Source: Nevskia sp. (GTDB lineage Bacteria > Pseudomonadota > Gammaproteobacteria > Nevskiales > Nevskiaceae). From it: a stretch of DNA of 43,018 nucleotides. Made by a program: the position numbers and the translations under genes. Shown one piece after another: positions 31,049 to 38,056 of the stretch. The notes under the pieces were generated by a model. The model saw only the letters and a list, made by a program, of their open reading frames with translations. It ran no database searches and had not been told where the DNA came from. The stretch lies in NCBI GenBank assembly GCA_016779605.1, contig JADHNH010000019.1:1-43018 (forward strand), read 5' to 3'. Position 1 is the first letter of the stretch. The number at the start of each line of letters is the position of its first letter.

Positions 31049-32274
31049 GCGCGGCCGGCGCGGACCAGACGGTGGACATCGCCATCGTCGGCGGCGGCCT
31101 GGCCGGCGCGAGCCTGGCGGTGGCGCTTGCGGAAGCGCCGTTGCGGCTGGCCCTGATCGAATCGGCGGCGCCGCCGGCCGGGCAGCCGGCCTGGGACGAG
31201 CGCTGCATCGCCTTGAACGACGCCAGCCGGCGCATCTTCGAAGCCTGCGGCGTCTGGCAGGCGCTGCGCGGCGCGGCCGCGCCGATCCTGGCGACGCATA
31301 TTTCCGAGCAGGGCCGCTTCGGCACCGCGCGTTTCGCCGCCGCCGATGCGGGGCTCGAGGCGCTGGGCTACAACGTTCCGCTGCGCGCCATCGGCGCGGC
31401 GCTGCTGGCGCGGCTGCGCGCGATGCCGCGCCTGCGCCTGCTGCAGCCGGCGCGGGTGGAGGCGCTGGACTGCGCCGGCGACACGGTGCGGCTGTCGGTG
31501 CGTACCGCAGGCACCGTACAGGTGCTTGCCGCGCGCCTGGTCGCCGCCGCCGATGGCGCGGATTCGTCGGTGCGGCGCCTGCTCGGCATCGGCGCGGAGC
31601 GGCGCGACTATGGCCAGCAGGCGATCGTCAGCGCGGTGCGCCTGGCGCGGCCGCACCGCGGCGTGGCCTACGAGCGCTTCACGCCGCAGGGGCCGGTGGC
31701 GTTGATCCCCAAGCCCGGCGACACTGCTTCGCTGGTGTGGAGCGTGCCGCAGGAGCAGGCCGCGCGCCTGCTGGCGCTGGACGACGCCGGCTACCTGGCC
31801 GCCGTGCAGCAGGCCTTCGGCGGACGGCTCGGCAACTTCCTGGCGCTGGGCCGCCGCTGGGCCTTTCCGCTGGCGCGGGTCATGAGCGAGCGCCTGGTGG
31901 CGCCGCGCGTGGTGCTGGTCGGCAACGCCGCGCAGAGCCTGCACCCGGTGGCGGCGCAGGGCTTCAACCTGGGCCTGCGCGACGTCGCCGCTCTGGCCGC
32001 CCAGGTGTCCGGCGCCGCGGACCCGGGCGACTCCGGCTTATTGTCGGCCTACGAGTCCAGCCGCCTGCACGATCGCGGCCGTGCCGGCGGCCTCACGGAC
32101 CTGATGGTGCGCGCGTTCTCCAACCGTGTGCCGGGCCTGGCGCAGGGGCGGCACTGGGGGCTGGTCGCCGTGGACCTGCTGTCGCCGCTGCGCGAGTCGG
32201 TGTTGCGGCAGCATCTGGGGCATTTTGGGTTGCCTGGTGGGGTGGCTGGATATAGCGCCAAGGTCTCGTCGTGA
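31045..32274 (+). CDS. ubiH: FAD-dependent ubiquinone-biosynthesis hydroxylase UbiH
   Basis: 409 aa. Flavoprotein monooxygenase hydroxylating an intermediate of the ubiquinone ring. N-terminal dinucleotide fold DIAIVGGGLAGASLAVAL; middle RLVAAADGADSSVRRLLGI (the DG motif); C-terminal VLVGNAAQSLHPVAAQGF with NLGLRD, the variant typical of UbiH. The TTG at 31045 overlaps the DUF3667 stop (TTGA); a GTG at 31072 is the alternative and would begin directly at the FAD fold. Partner of the UbiI-type gene at 32853, from which it is now separated by a repeat-bounded endonuclease unit. Confidence 0.92.
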   Translation: MSAAGADQTVDIAIVGGGLAGASLAVALAEAPLRLALIESAAPPAGQPAWDERCIALNDASRRIFEACGVWQALRGAAAPILATHISEQGRFGTARFAAADAGLEALGYNVPLRAIGAALLARLRAMPRLRLLQPARVEALDCAGDTVRLSVRTAGTVQVLAARLVAAADGADSSVRRLLGIGAERRDYGQQAIVSAVRLARPHRGVAYERFTPQGPVALIPKPGDTASLVWSVPQEQAARLLALDDAGYLAAVQQAFGGRLGNFLALGRRWAFPLARVMSERLVAPRVVLVGNAAQSLHPVAAQGFNLGLRDVAALAAQVSGAADPGDSGLLSAYESSRLHDRGRAGGLTDLMVRAFSNRVPGLAQGRHWGLVAVDLLSPLRESVLRQHLGHFGLPGGVAGYSAKVSS

Positions 32275-32344
32275 CGCGATCATTCGCCGTTGCATGTTCA
32301 ACGTGGCCGTCCCTGGCGAGACGACGCGGCTGCCGGAACCCCCG

Positions 32345-32366
32345 GCCCGGCCATCCATGGCCGGGC
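32345..32366. repeat. Short palindromic repeat after ubiH
   Basis: GCCCGGCC (32345-32352), ATCCAT, GGCCGGGC (32359-32366): perfect 8-bp stem. This GGCCATGGATGGCC-like pattern resembles extragenic palindromes of Xanthomonadaceae genomes. First of three adjacent palindromes. Confidence 0.5.
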
Positions 32367-32370
32367 GATC

Positions 32371-32415
32371 GGGAGCGCAGGCAATGACATCGAGTCATTG
32401 CCTAAGCGCGCTCCC
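32371..32415. repeat. Palindromic repeat, same family as the one in bioA
   Basis: AGGCAATGAC (32379-32388), loop ATCGA, GTCATTGCCT (32394-32403), extended by GGGAGCGC (32371-32378) pairing with GCGCTCCC (32408-32415) past a 4-nt bulge. The core is shared with the bioA insertion at 21718-21746. Confidence 0.65.
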
Positions 32416-32448
32416 TCTCCCCTCGGGGGAGAGGGTTGGGGTGAGGGG
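32413..32448 (+). repeat. Left inverted copy flanking the DUF559 gene
   Basis: Hairpin CCCTCTCCCC (32413-32422) / GGGGAGAGGG (32426-32435) followed by TTGGGGTGAGGGG (32436-32448). It is an inverted copy of 32796-32830. The terminal GAGGGG lies just before the DUF559 ATG at 32452 and can serve as its ribosome-binding site (3-nt spacing). Confidence 0.8.
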
Positions 32449-32451
32449 TAG

Positions 32452-32835
32452 ATGAGGCACCGGGGCCGCGACTTAGCGCGGAACCTGCGCCAATGCTCCA
32501 CCGACGCCGAGGCGCTGCTATGGTCGAAGCTGCGTAATCGGCAGATTGCCGGTTGCAAGTTCCGCAGGCAGCAGCCGATCGGCAGATTTGTGGTCGATTT
32601 CGTTTGCCTTGAATGCAAGCTGGTTGTTGAACTGGACGGTGGTCAACATGCTGTGGAGATTTCCAAGGATGAAACTCGGACCGAGTTCCTGAATGGGGAA
32701 GGGTATCGAGTGCTGAGGTTTTGGAATAACCAGGTTTTGCCGCAGATCGATTCTGTTCTTGAGGCGATTGCAGAGGCCTTGGCGGCTTCGATCCACCCCT
32801 CACCCAACCCTCTCCCCCAAGGGGAGAGGGTCTAG
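32452..32835 (+). CDS. DUF559 (Vsr-like) endonuclease-domain protein in a repeat-bounded unit
   Basis: 127 aa, DUF559/COG2852, relatives of very-short-patch-repair and restriction-type PD-(D/E)xK nucleases. Typical family text: LRQCSTDAEALLWSKLRNRQ, GCKFRRQQPIGRFVVDFVC, LVVELDGGQH, then TEFLNGEGYRVLRFWNNQVL. The acidic residues in VVDFVCLECKLVVELDGGQH fit an active site. GC content is clearly lower than in neighbours (roughly half versus about 70%), indicating transfer. The last residues (HPSPNPLPQGERV) are encoded by the right flanking repeat, and the left repeat supplies the ribosome-binding site. It splits ubiH from ubiI. I infer a mobile repeat-endonuclease unit. Confidence 0.85.
   Translation: MRHRGRDLARNLRQCSTDAEALLWSKLRNRQIAGCKFRRQQPIGRFVVDFVCLECKLVVELDGGQHAVEISKDETRTEFLNGEGYRVLRFWNNQVLPQIDSVLEAIAEALAASIHPSPNPLPQGERV
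32796..32830 (-). repeat. Right inverted copy flanking the DUF559 gene
   Basis: CCCCTCACCCAA (32796-32807) followed by hairpin CCCTCTCCCC (32808-32817) / GGGGAGAGGG (32821-32830). It is the near-exact reverse complement of 32413-32448, differing by one base in the tail and in the 3-nt loop. It encodes the C-terminal end of the DUF559 protein. Confidence 0.8.
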
Positions 32836-32852
32836 AACGGCAGGCTTATTCG

Positions 32853-34025
32853 TTGGCGTCACAGGATTATGAAGTGGTTGTAGTCGGCGGCGGCCCGGTC
32901 GGCGCCGCCGCGGCGCTGGCCCTGGCGCGCGAAGGCTTCCGCGTGGCCCTGGTCGAGCGGCAAGCCGCCGCGCCGGCGTTCGATCCGGCCGACTACGACC
33001 TGCGCATGTACGCCATCTCGGCGCAGTCGCAGCAGTTCCTGCAGCAACTCGGCGCCTGGGCGGGGATCGCGGCGGCGCGGGCCTGCGCCTACCGCGGCAT
33101 GCGCGTCTGGCAGCGCGGCCCGGAGCACGCCTTGTGCTTCGACGCCGCCGAAGCCGGGCGTGCCGAGCTCGGCTGGATCGTCGAGCACAGCCTCATCGTC
33201 CAGGCCTTGCGCGAACGGCTGGATGGCGTGGACCTGATCGCCGGTGCAACGGTGGCGACGGTACGCTTCGAAGCCGGCGGCGCGGCCCTGCATCTTGCCG
33301 ACGGCCGGCGCCTGCAGGCGCGCCTGGTGCTGGCCGCCGACGGCGCCGATTCGCAGCTGCGGCAGATGGCCGGGATCGAATCGGCGGGATGGAGCTACGC
33401 CCATCGCGCCATCGTCTGCCACGTATCGACCGCGCGGCCGCACCAACATATCGCCTGGCAGCGTTTCCTGCGCAGCGGCCCGCTGGCGTTCCTGCCGCTG
33501 GCCGACGGGCGCAGCTCGATCGTCTGGTCGGCGGAGCCGCCGCTCGCCGCGGAGCTGCTGGCGCTGGACGATGCGGCGTTCTGCGCGCGCCTGGCCGAGG
33601 CGGCGGAACATGCGCTGGGCGAAGTCGTCGGCACCACCCGGCGCATCGCCTTTCCTCTGCGGCTGGCGCACGCGCGCGACTACGTGCGCGCCGGCCTGGC
33701 GCTGGTCGGCGACGCCGCCCACGTCATCCACCCGATGGCGGGCCAGGGCGTGAACCTTGGCCTGGCCGATGCGCAATGCCTGGTATGCACGCTGGCCGCC
33801 GCGCGCACGGCCGGACGTGATTGCTGGAGCCTGCGCACCTTGCAGCGCTACGCACGCGAGCGCAAGGCGGCGAACCTGGAAATGCAGGCGCTGACGGAGG
33901 CGCTTTACCGCGGCTTCCGCTTGCCGCTGCCGGGCCTGCGCGCCGCGCTGGGCCTGGGCATGGAGGCGCTCAACCGCGCCGCGCCGCTGAAGTCCTGGCT
34001 GGCCGGGCGCGCCAGCCGGAGCTGA
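32853..34025 (+). CDS. ubiI: FAD-dependent ubiquinone-biosynthesis hydroxylase, UbiI/VisC type
   Basis: 390 aa. Second flavoprotein hydroxylase of the UbiH/UbiF/VisC family, hydroxylating the ubiquinone ring. FAD fold VVVVGGGPVGAAAALALAREG; LVLAADGADSQLRQMAGI; and ALVGDAAHVIHPMAGQGVNLGLAD split across the last third, the variant typical of UbiI/UbiF. TTG at 32853 is the only early start, 18 nt after the DUF559 stop, so its translation and transcription may depend on read-through of the repeat-bounded unit or a new promoter. Exact regiospecificity (C5 or other) cannot be decided from sequence, so ubiF or ubiM type activity is possible. Confidence 0.88.
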   Translation: MASQDYEVVVVGGGPVGAAAALALAREGFRVALVERQAAAPAFDPADYDLRMYAISAQSQQFLQQLGAWAGIAAARACAYRGMRVWQRGPEHALCFDAAEAGRAELGWIVEHSLIVQALRERLDGVDLIAGATVATVRFEAGGAALHLADGRRLQARLVLAADGADSQLRQMAGIESAGWSYAHRAIVCHVSTARPHQHIAWQRFLRSGPLAFLPLADGRSSIVWSAEPPLAAELLALDDAAFCARLAEAAEHALGEVVGTTRRIAFPLRLAHARDYVRAGLALVGDAAHVIHPMAGQGVNLGLADAQCLVCTLAAARTAGRDCWSLRTLQRYARERKAANLEMQALTEALYRGFRLPLPGLRAALGLGMEALNRAAPLKSWLAGRASRS

Positions 34026-34040
34026 GGCCGGCGGGCGCTT

Positions 34041-35219
34041 TCAGGCCGCAGCCAGCCGCCGCGCAACGCCGGCCAGGATCGCCGCGCGGTCCTGCTCCCG
34101 GTAGCGGTCGGAAAATGCTTGCGCGGCGTTGCGCAAGGCCGGGTCGGAGAGGGCCTGCTCCAGCGCAGCGGCGACGTCGAAGGGCCCCTGGATCGGCGCG
34201 GCGACCGCGGCGCCGATCTGCTGGGCGCGGCGCGCCACCAGGGTGCGCTCCACCTGGTCGGGCCAGAGCACGCCGGGCTTGCCGGCGAGCAGCATTTCCG
34301 CCACGGTGCCGTGCGCCGCGTATTGCAGGTAGGCGTCGCATTGCTCGGCGGCCTGCCGCATGTGCACGTTGCGCGTGGCGATGGCCATGCCGGGCCGCAG
34401 GAAGGCGGCGAGCCGCCCGCGGTCGATTTCGGCGCTGCGCAGCAGCACCCTGGCGCGGCTGCTTGCCAGGGCGCGCAGCATCGTTTCCAGCTGCTGGTGC
34501 GGCCGCAGGTAGGCGAAGATGCGCGGCCCGTCGCCCGGCGGCCACGCCGGCTCGGCCCCGGCGGACAGGTCCGGCATGCCGGCGTACGCCTCGCCGCTGC
34601 GGCCGTCGTAATGGTCGAGCTCGGGGTAGGTCAGCAGCACCCGTTCGACGCCGCCGAAGATTTCCCGCAAGTCGCCGTAGGGCGCCAGCCGCAGCAGGCG
34701 CAGGGCGGCGTTGAGCTCGAGCAGCACCTTGGCGTCGTTGTCGGCAAGCGTGGTGTCGTCCACCGTCAGCCAGGGCTGGAAGCTCGGCAAGGGCCGCTGC
34801 AGCGGCGGCTGGTAGAAGCCGGTGCCGATGGACAGGCATGGCAGCCCCAAAGAGCGCGCGGCGATCTGTGCGATCGGGCTATGGTCGGCGACGACGCGCT
34901 CGACGCGGTACACCCGCATCATCTCGCGCCAGGCCGACAGCCGCGCGGCGAGCCCGGCCGGATCGTCGAAGCCGATGTTGTGCAGCAGGCTGGCATAGCT
35001 GAACTGCACCGCTACCGGCGTGAGTCCCGGGCCCAGGCGCACCGGTGCCTGCACCACCGGGCCGAGCTCGGGCTCCAGCATGGCGCCCGCCGCCTCCAGC
35101 TGCTTGACCGCGAACACGCAGGAATGCCCCGTAGCGCGCAGCGCGCCGGCCAGGGCGCGCAGCTCGGCGACATGGCCGAGCCCGCCGCCGAGCTCCCAGG
35201 CCAGCAGCACCCGGCTCAA
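34041..35219 (-). CDS. GT-B glycosyltransferase (UGT/GT1-like)
   Basis: 392 aa. Starts LLAWELGGGLGHVAELRALAGAL, the Gly-rich acceptor-side loop of GT-B enzymes. The C-terminal half has a donor-binding segment: RNVHMRQAAEQCDAYLQYA, then HGTVAEMLLAGKPGVLWPDQ and ERTLVARRAQQIGAAVAAP, as in UDP-glycosyltransferases. There is no signal peptide or membrane helix; likely cytoplasmic or peripheral. Last gene of the minus-strand run sapC-like, sulfotransferase-like, glycosyltransferase, 55 nt after the preceding stop. Acceptor unknown; surface glycan, lipid or the upstream exoprotein are all possible. Confidence 0.82.
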   Translation of the reverse strand: MSRVLLAWELGGGLGHVAELRALAGALRATGHSCVFAVKQLEAAGAMLEPELGPVVQAPVRLGPGLTPVAVQFSYASLLHNIGFDDPAGLAARLSAWREMMRVYRVERVVADHSPIAQIAARSLGLPCLSIGTGFYQPPLQRPLPSFQPWLTVDDTTLADNDAKVLLELNAALRLLRLAPYGDLREIFGGVERVLLTYPELDHYDGRSGEAYAGMPDLSAGAEPAWPPGDGPRIFAYLRPHQQLETMLRALASSRARVLLRSAEIDRGRLAAFLRPGMAIATRNVHMRQAAEQCDAYLQYAAHGTVAEMLLAGKPGVLWPDQVERTLVARRAQQIGAAVAAPIQGPFDVAAALEQALSDPALRNAAQAFSDRYREQDRAAILAGVARRLAAA

Positions 35220-35274
35220 GCCGCCGCTCCGCCCGCATCCATCGCCGTGGTGGCCCCTGCGGCCGCCGACGCGG

Positions 35275-36366
35275 CTACCAGCATTCCATCACTTCGTCGA
35301 GCGGGAACGGGATGCCCACCCGCGTGCAGGTCGCCGCGACCCGTTCCACCACCGGCTGCGCGCGCTCGTACCAGTCCGGGTGCCGGCGGCGCGCGCCGTC
35401 GTCCGCCACGAAGCGGCCGATTTCCAGGCCGCTCTCGTAGCGGCGGTGGAAGCGCAGGGCCTGCGCCTGCATGCGCTCGGCGCCGTAAACCACCACCTGC
35501 AGCGAGGAGCGGTTGGCCGACAGCCCGGTGGTGGCCACGTAGTAGTGGTATTGCTCCCAGTAGCGCAGGTAGGCGTCGAAATAATCCATGCGCGCCAGCT
35601 CTTCGGCGGTGCAGCCGGTGTAGACCAGGTCGCGGCGGCACCAGTCCTCGATGTTGGAGCGCACGGTGAAGCGGCCGTCGGCAGGCAGCCCGCCGGATTT
35701 TTCGTAGGTGGAGATGCAGGCAGCCACCGGGTGGCGCAGCGTGACCAGGTGCTCCACCGCCTCGCCGAGGACGCGGTGGAAAAAGCCGCCGGCGTAGATG
35801 CCCTTGGTCAGCTTCTTGGGCACCACGACCTTGCCGGAATGGCGCCGCTGCCCGGCGAACATCAGTTCCACCATGGTCAGGTATTCGGCCATGGTTTGCA
35901 GGCTCAGCACCCAGCTGTTGGCCTGCGGCGACAGCTCGAACGGCCCGGCTTCGGGAAAGCCGTCGTGCGCCAGGGCGTTGGGCAGGCGCTTCGGATCGTA
36001 GCCCAGCGCGCGGCACAGCTCCGCGGTGAGGTAGGAGCCGCCGGTGCGCGGGATGCCGACGATGTTGACGAAGTGGAAGCGGTACTGCAGCTCGCGGATC
36101 GGCGCCAGGTCGCCGGTGAGCAGGCTCAGCAGCAGGCCGTAGGCGCGGGCGATGTGCGCGCGTCCGCGCGCGTCGTTCATCACGCGGGGGGCGTCCTGCG
36201 TGGCGCGCCGCTGCAGCTCCGGCAGGCCGTAGTTGAGCGCCTCGGAAAGCTGGTCGGCCCATTCGTTGTCCTCGAACGGCCGGTTGTCCAGCAGGTGGGC
36301 GAGGAAGTCCACGAACACCGGCGATACCGGCAGTTCGCGGTCAGTCAGCTTGATTTCGACGCCCAT
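35275..36366 (-). CDS. Sulfotransferase-family protein
   Basis: 363 aa. The central part has a PAPS-type P-loop, VGIPRTGGSYLTAEL (PRTGGS at 106-111), and the 3'-phosphate-binding segment LRHPVAACISTYEKSG (Arg211, Ser219). This is the two-site signature of sulfotransferases. The N-terminal 95 residues are helical and family-specific. No signal peptide is seen, so it is cytoplasmic. It overlaps the upstream SapC-like gene by 26 nt, indicating co-translation. It may transfer sulfate from PAPS to a glycan, lipid or peptide, but some family members have lost this activity. Acceptor unknown. Confidence 0.82.
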   Translation of the reverse strand: MGVEIKLTDRELPVSPVFVDFLAHLLDNRPFEDNEWADQLSEALNYGLPELQRRATQDAPRVMNDARGRAHIARAYGLLLSLLTGDLAPIRELQYRFHFVNIVGIPRTGGSYLTAELCRALGYDPKRLPNALAHDGFPEAGPFELSPQANSWVLSLQTMAEYLTMVELMFAGQRRHSGKVVVPKKLTKGIYAGGFFHRVLGEAVEHLVTLRHPVAACISTYEKSGGLPADGRFTVRSNIEDWCRRDLVYTGCTAEELARMDYFDAYLRYWEQYHYYVATTGLSANRSSLQVVVYGAERMQAQALRFHRRYESGLEIGRFVADDGARRRHPDWYERAQPVVERVAATCTRVGIPFPLDEVMECW

Positions 36367-37102
36367 GTGCGGTCATGTCGAGCAGCTTGGCGAAGTTTTC
36401 CAGGGACAGCAGGTGGGCATAGATTGCACGCAGTTCGCCCTTGCGCGCCAGCAGCTTGGTTTCCTTGCTGCCCAGCGCGTCGAGCTTTTGCTCGTCCACC
36501 CGGAACAGGCCCTGCAGCCGCAATTGCTGGCCGCCCTGCGGCACCGCCAGCGCCTCGAACGGGGTGAACAGGCCGAAGGCCTCCACCCGCTTGGCGAACG
36601 AGCGCGTCTGCTGGCGCGCGCCCTCCACCGCCTCGATCAGCTGCAGCACCGGTGCCCAGCCGGGCGTGGGCTCGCCGGCGCTGTCGAACAGCGGGCTTGC
36701 CGAAGGCACCAGCTGGTCTTCCTGCACGCAGATCAGCCGCTGCGCCTCACTGCCCTGCGCCGCCGGGATCTCGGCGATGCAGAACGGGTAGCGGCGCACA
36801 TAGGCGGGGATGTAGGCATGCGGCCGCCATTGCCCGTCGGCGCCGACGAAAAGGTTTTCCCGCGCGCGCAGGCCGAGCACGGCCACCGGCTGGTACTCGC
36901 CGCTGCGCTCGTCGCGCACGAATGCGATGGGATAGTCGAGCGCCGCCTTGGCCAGTTCCACCGCGCTGAGGAAGACGCTGTTGAGGCCGGCGCACCACGC
37001 GAGGCTGCGGTCCGGGCGCAGGCCCAGCCCGCCGTGGCGGTGGCGGTCCAGCGGCACCAGGGTGCCGTAGCCCGGCGGCGAATTGAGCGTGATCTGGTTC
37101 AT
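36341..37102 (-). CDS. SapC-family protein
   Basis: 253 aa. Family signature visible: HGGLGLRPDRSLAWCAGLNSVFLSAVELAKAALDYPIAFV, VLGLRARENLFV, WRPHAYIPAYVRRYPFCI and the C-terminal helical half. SapC was first named from the Campylobacter fetus S-layer region; in Caulobacterales and Xanthomonadales related genes often neighbour TonB receptors, cupin-like proteins and tryptophan halogenases. Biochemical role unknown. It is the first gene of a minus-strand run with the sulfotransferase-like (26-nt overlap) and glycosyltransferase genes, 150 nt after the FecR-domain gene. Confidence 0.88.
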   Translation of the reverse strand: MNQITLNSPPGYGTLVPLDRHRHGGLGLRPDRSLAWCAGLNSVFLSAVELAKAALDYPIAFVRDERSGEYQPVAVLGLRARENLFVGADGQWRPHAYIPAYVRRYPFCIAEIPAAQGSEAQRLICVQEDQLVPSASPLFDSAGEPTPGWAPVLQLIEAVEGARQQTRSFAKRVEAFGLFTPFEALAVPQGGQQLRLQGLFRVDEQKLDALGSKETKLLARKGELRAIYAHLLSLENFAKLLDMTAHGRRNQAD

Positions 37103-37210
37103 TTCCCTGCGATGGTGGTGCAGACGCCCGCCTTGGCAGCGCCTGGGCGCCGCACGCGGCAGTTGCGGCGCGGAATTACGAAGAACCTCAACTCCATTCC
37201 GATGAATCGG

Positions 37211-37242
37211 CCGGTGCCCCGCCTGGCAGGGCGGGGCACCGG
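37211..37242. terminator. Strong hairpin between the FecR and SapC genes
   Basis: CCGGTGCCCCGCC (37211-37223) and GGCGGGGCACCGG (37230-37242): perfect 13-bp stem with a 6-nt loop, starting 13 nt after the FecR stop. On the minus strand no T-run follows, so it may act as an mRNA stabiliser or partial terminator between the exoprotein/FecR pair and the sapC group. Confidence 0.5.
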
Positions 37243-37255
37243 TGCATGGCGACGA

Positions 37256-38056
37256 CTAGCCGCCGCACTGCGTGGGGTTCGGCACCGGGTCGATGTGCAG
37301 GAAGTGCGGCTCGCCCGGCAGCCGGATCACCGTGCCGTCGGCCAGCACCAGCACGTACTGGAACCGTTCGACGGTCACCGAGCCCTTGTCGGTGGTGACG
37401 ACGATGCTGTCGGAATAGACCGAAGTGACCAGCCCGCCCAATGCGCTGGCGCCCGGCGGCAGCGCCGCCGCGATCACCGGGTCGGTGGCGCAGGTCGAGT
37501 CGCAGATCACCGCCAGGTAGTCGGTGCCGCGGATACCGACGGTGGCAACCGGCGTGGCCACCTGGTAGTCGTCGTGGTTGATCTTGCCGATCAGGCCGCT
37601 GACCGAGCGGAAGCCGCCTTTGAGCAGGCGGAAGAACGCGTGGGACGCGCCGGCCTGCGGCGCGGTGGACACCAGCGGCGCCGGCTGCGGCTGTGCCGCT
37701 ACGGGCGCGGCCGGCTTGGGCGCGGCCGGTGCTGCCGGGGCGGCGGCGCCACCGGTCTTGTCGACGTAGTCGACCACCTGGAAGCGCGTATTCGGACGCA
37801 GCAGGAAGAAGCCGCCGTCGCTGAACTTCAGGTCGATGTAGCTGGCGGCTCCCGTGTGCACCATGTCGCCCGAATACACCGGGTCGCCTTTGGCCATGGC
37901 CCGGATCGAGCCGTCGGTGCCGGTGGCAGTGCCTCGCCCGGTGAGCAGGGTGACCGTGCCTGCCGGCGTGGCCGCCCCGGCCACCGCCGGGAGCAACAGG
38001 AACAATGCCAGGACCGGCGCCAGCCTGGCGCCGCGCAAGCGCTGCGGGTGTCTCAT
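37256..38056 (-). CDS. Secreted FecR-domain protein coupled to a giant exoprotein
   Basis: 266 aa. A classical signal peptide (LAPVLALFLLLPAVAGAA) leads to a periplasmic FecR domain: GTVTLLTGRGTATGTDGSIR, GDPVYSGDMVHTGAASYIDL, FLLRPNTRFQVV, an Ala/Pro linker (about 104-130) and VATPVATVGIRGTDYLAV. The C-terminal part repeats similar strands and ends HFLHIDPVPNPTQCGG. No sigma-regulator helix, so it is an exported structural/signalling FecR. Its ATG overlaps the stop of the exoprotein by one base (TAATG) and GGAGG is 7 nt upstream, giving strict coupling. A role in anchoring or assembling the exoprotein is inference. Confidence 0.85.
   Translation of the reverse strand: MRHPQRLRGARLAPVLALFLLLPAVAGAATPAGTVTLLTGRGTATGTDGSIRAMAKGDPVYSGDMVHTGAASYIDLKFSDGGFFLLRPNTRFQVVDYVDKTGGAAAPAAPAAPKPAAPVAAQPQPAPLVSTAPQAGASHAFFRLLKGGFRSVSGLIGKINHDDYQVATPVATVGIRGTDYLAVICDSTCATDPVIAAALPPGASALGGLVTSVYSDSIVVTTDKGSVTVERFQYVLVLADGTVIRLPGEPHFLHIDPVPNPTQCGG

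Noticed and set aside
28983..32274. Extended frame upstream of ubiH through pepP and DUF3667
   Set aside because: It is an off-frame reading of those genes; the UbiH fold begins only at about 31072.
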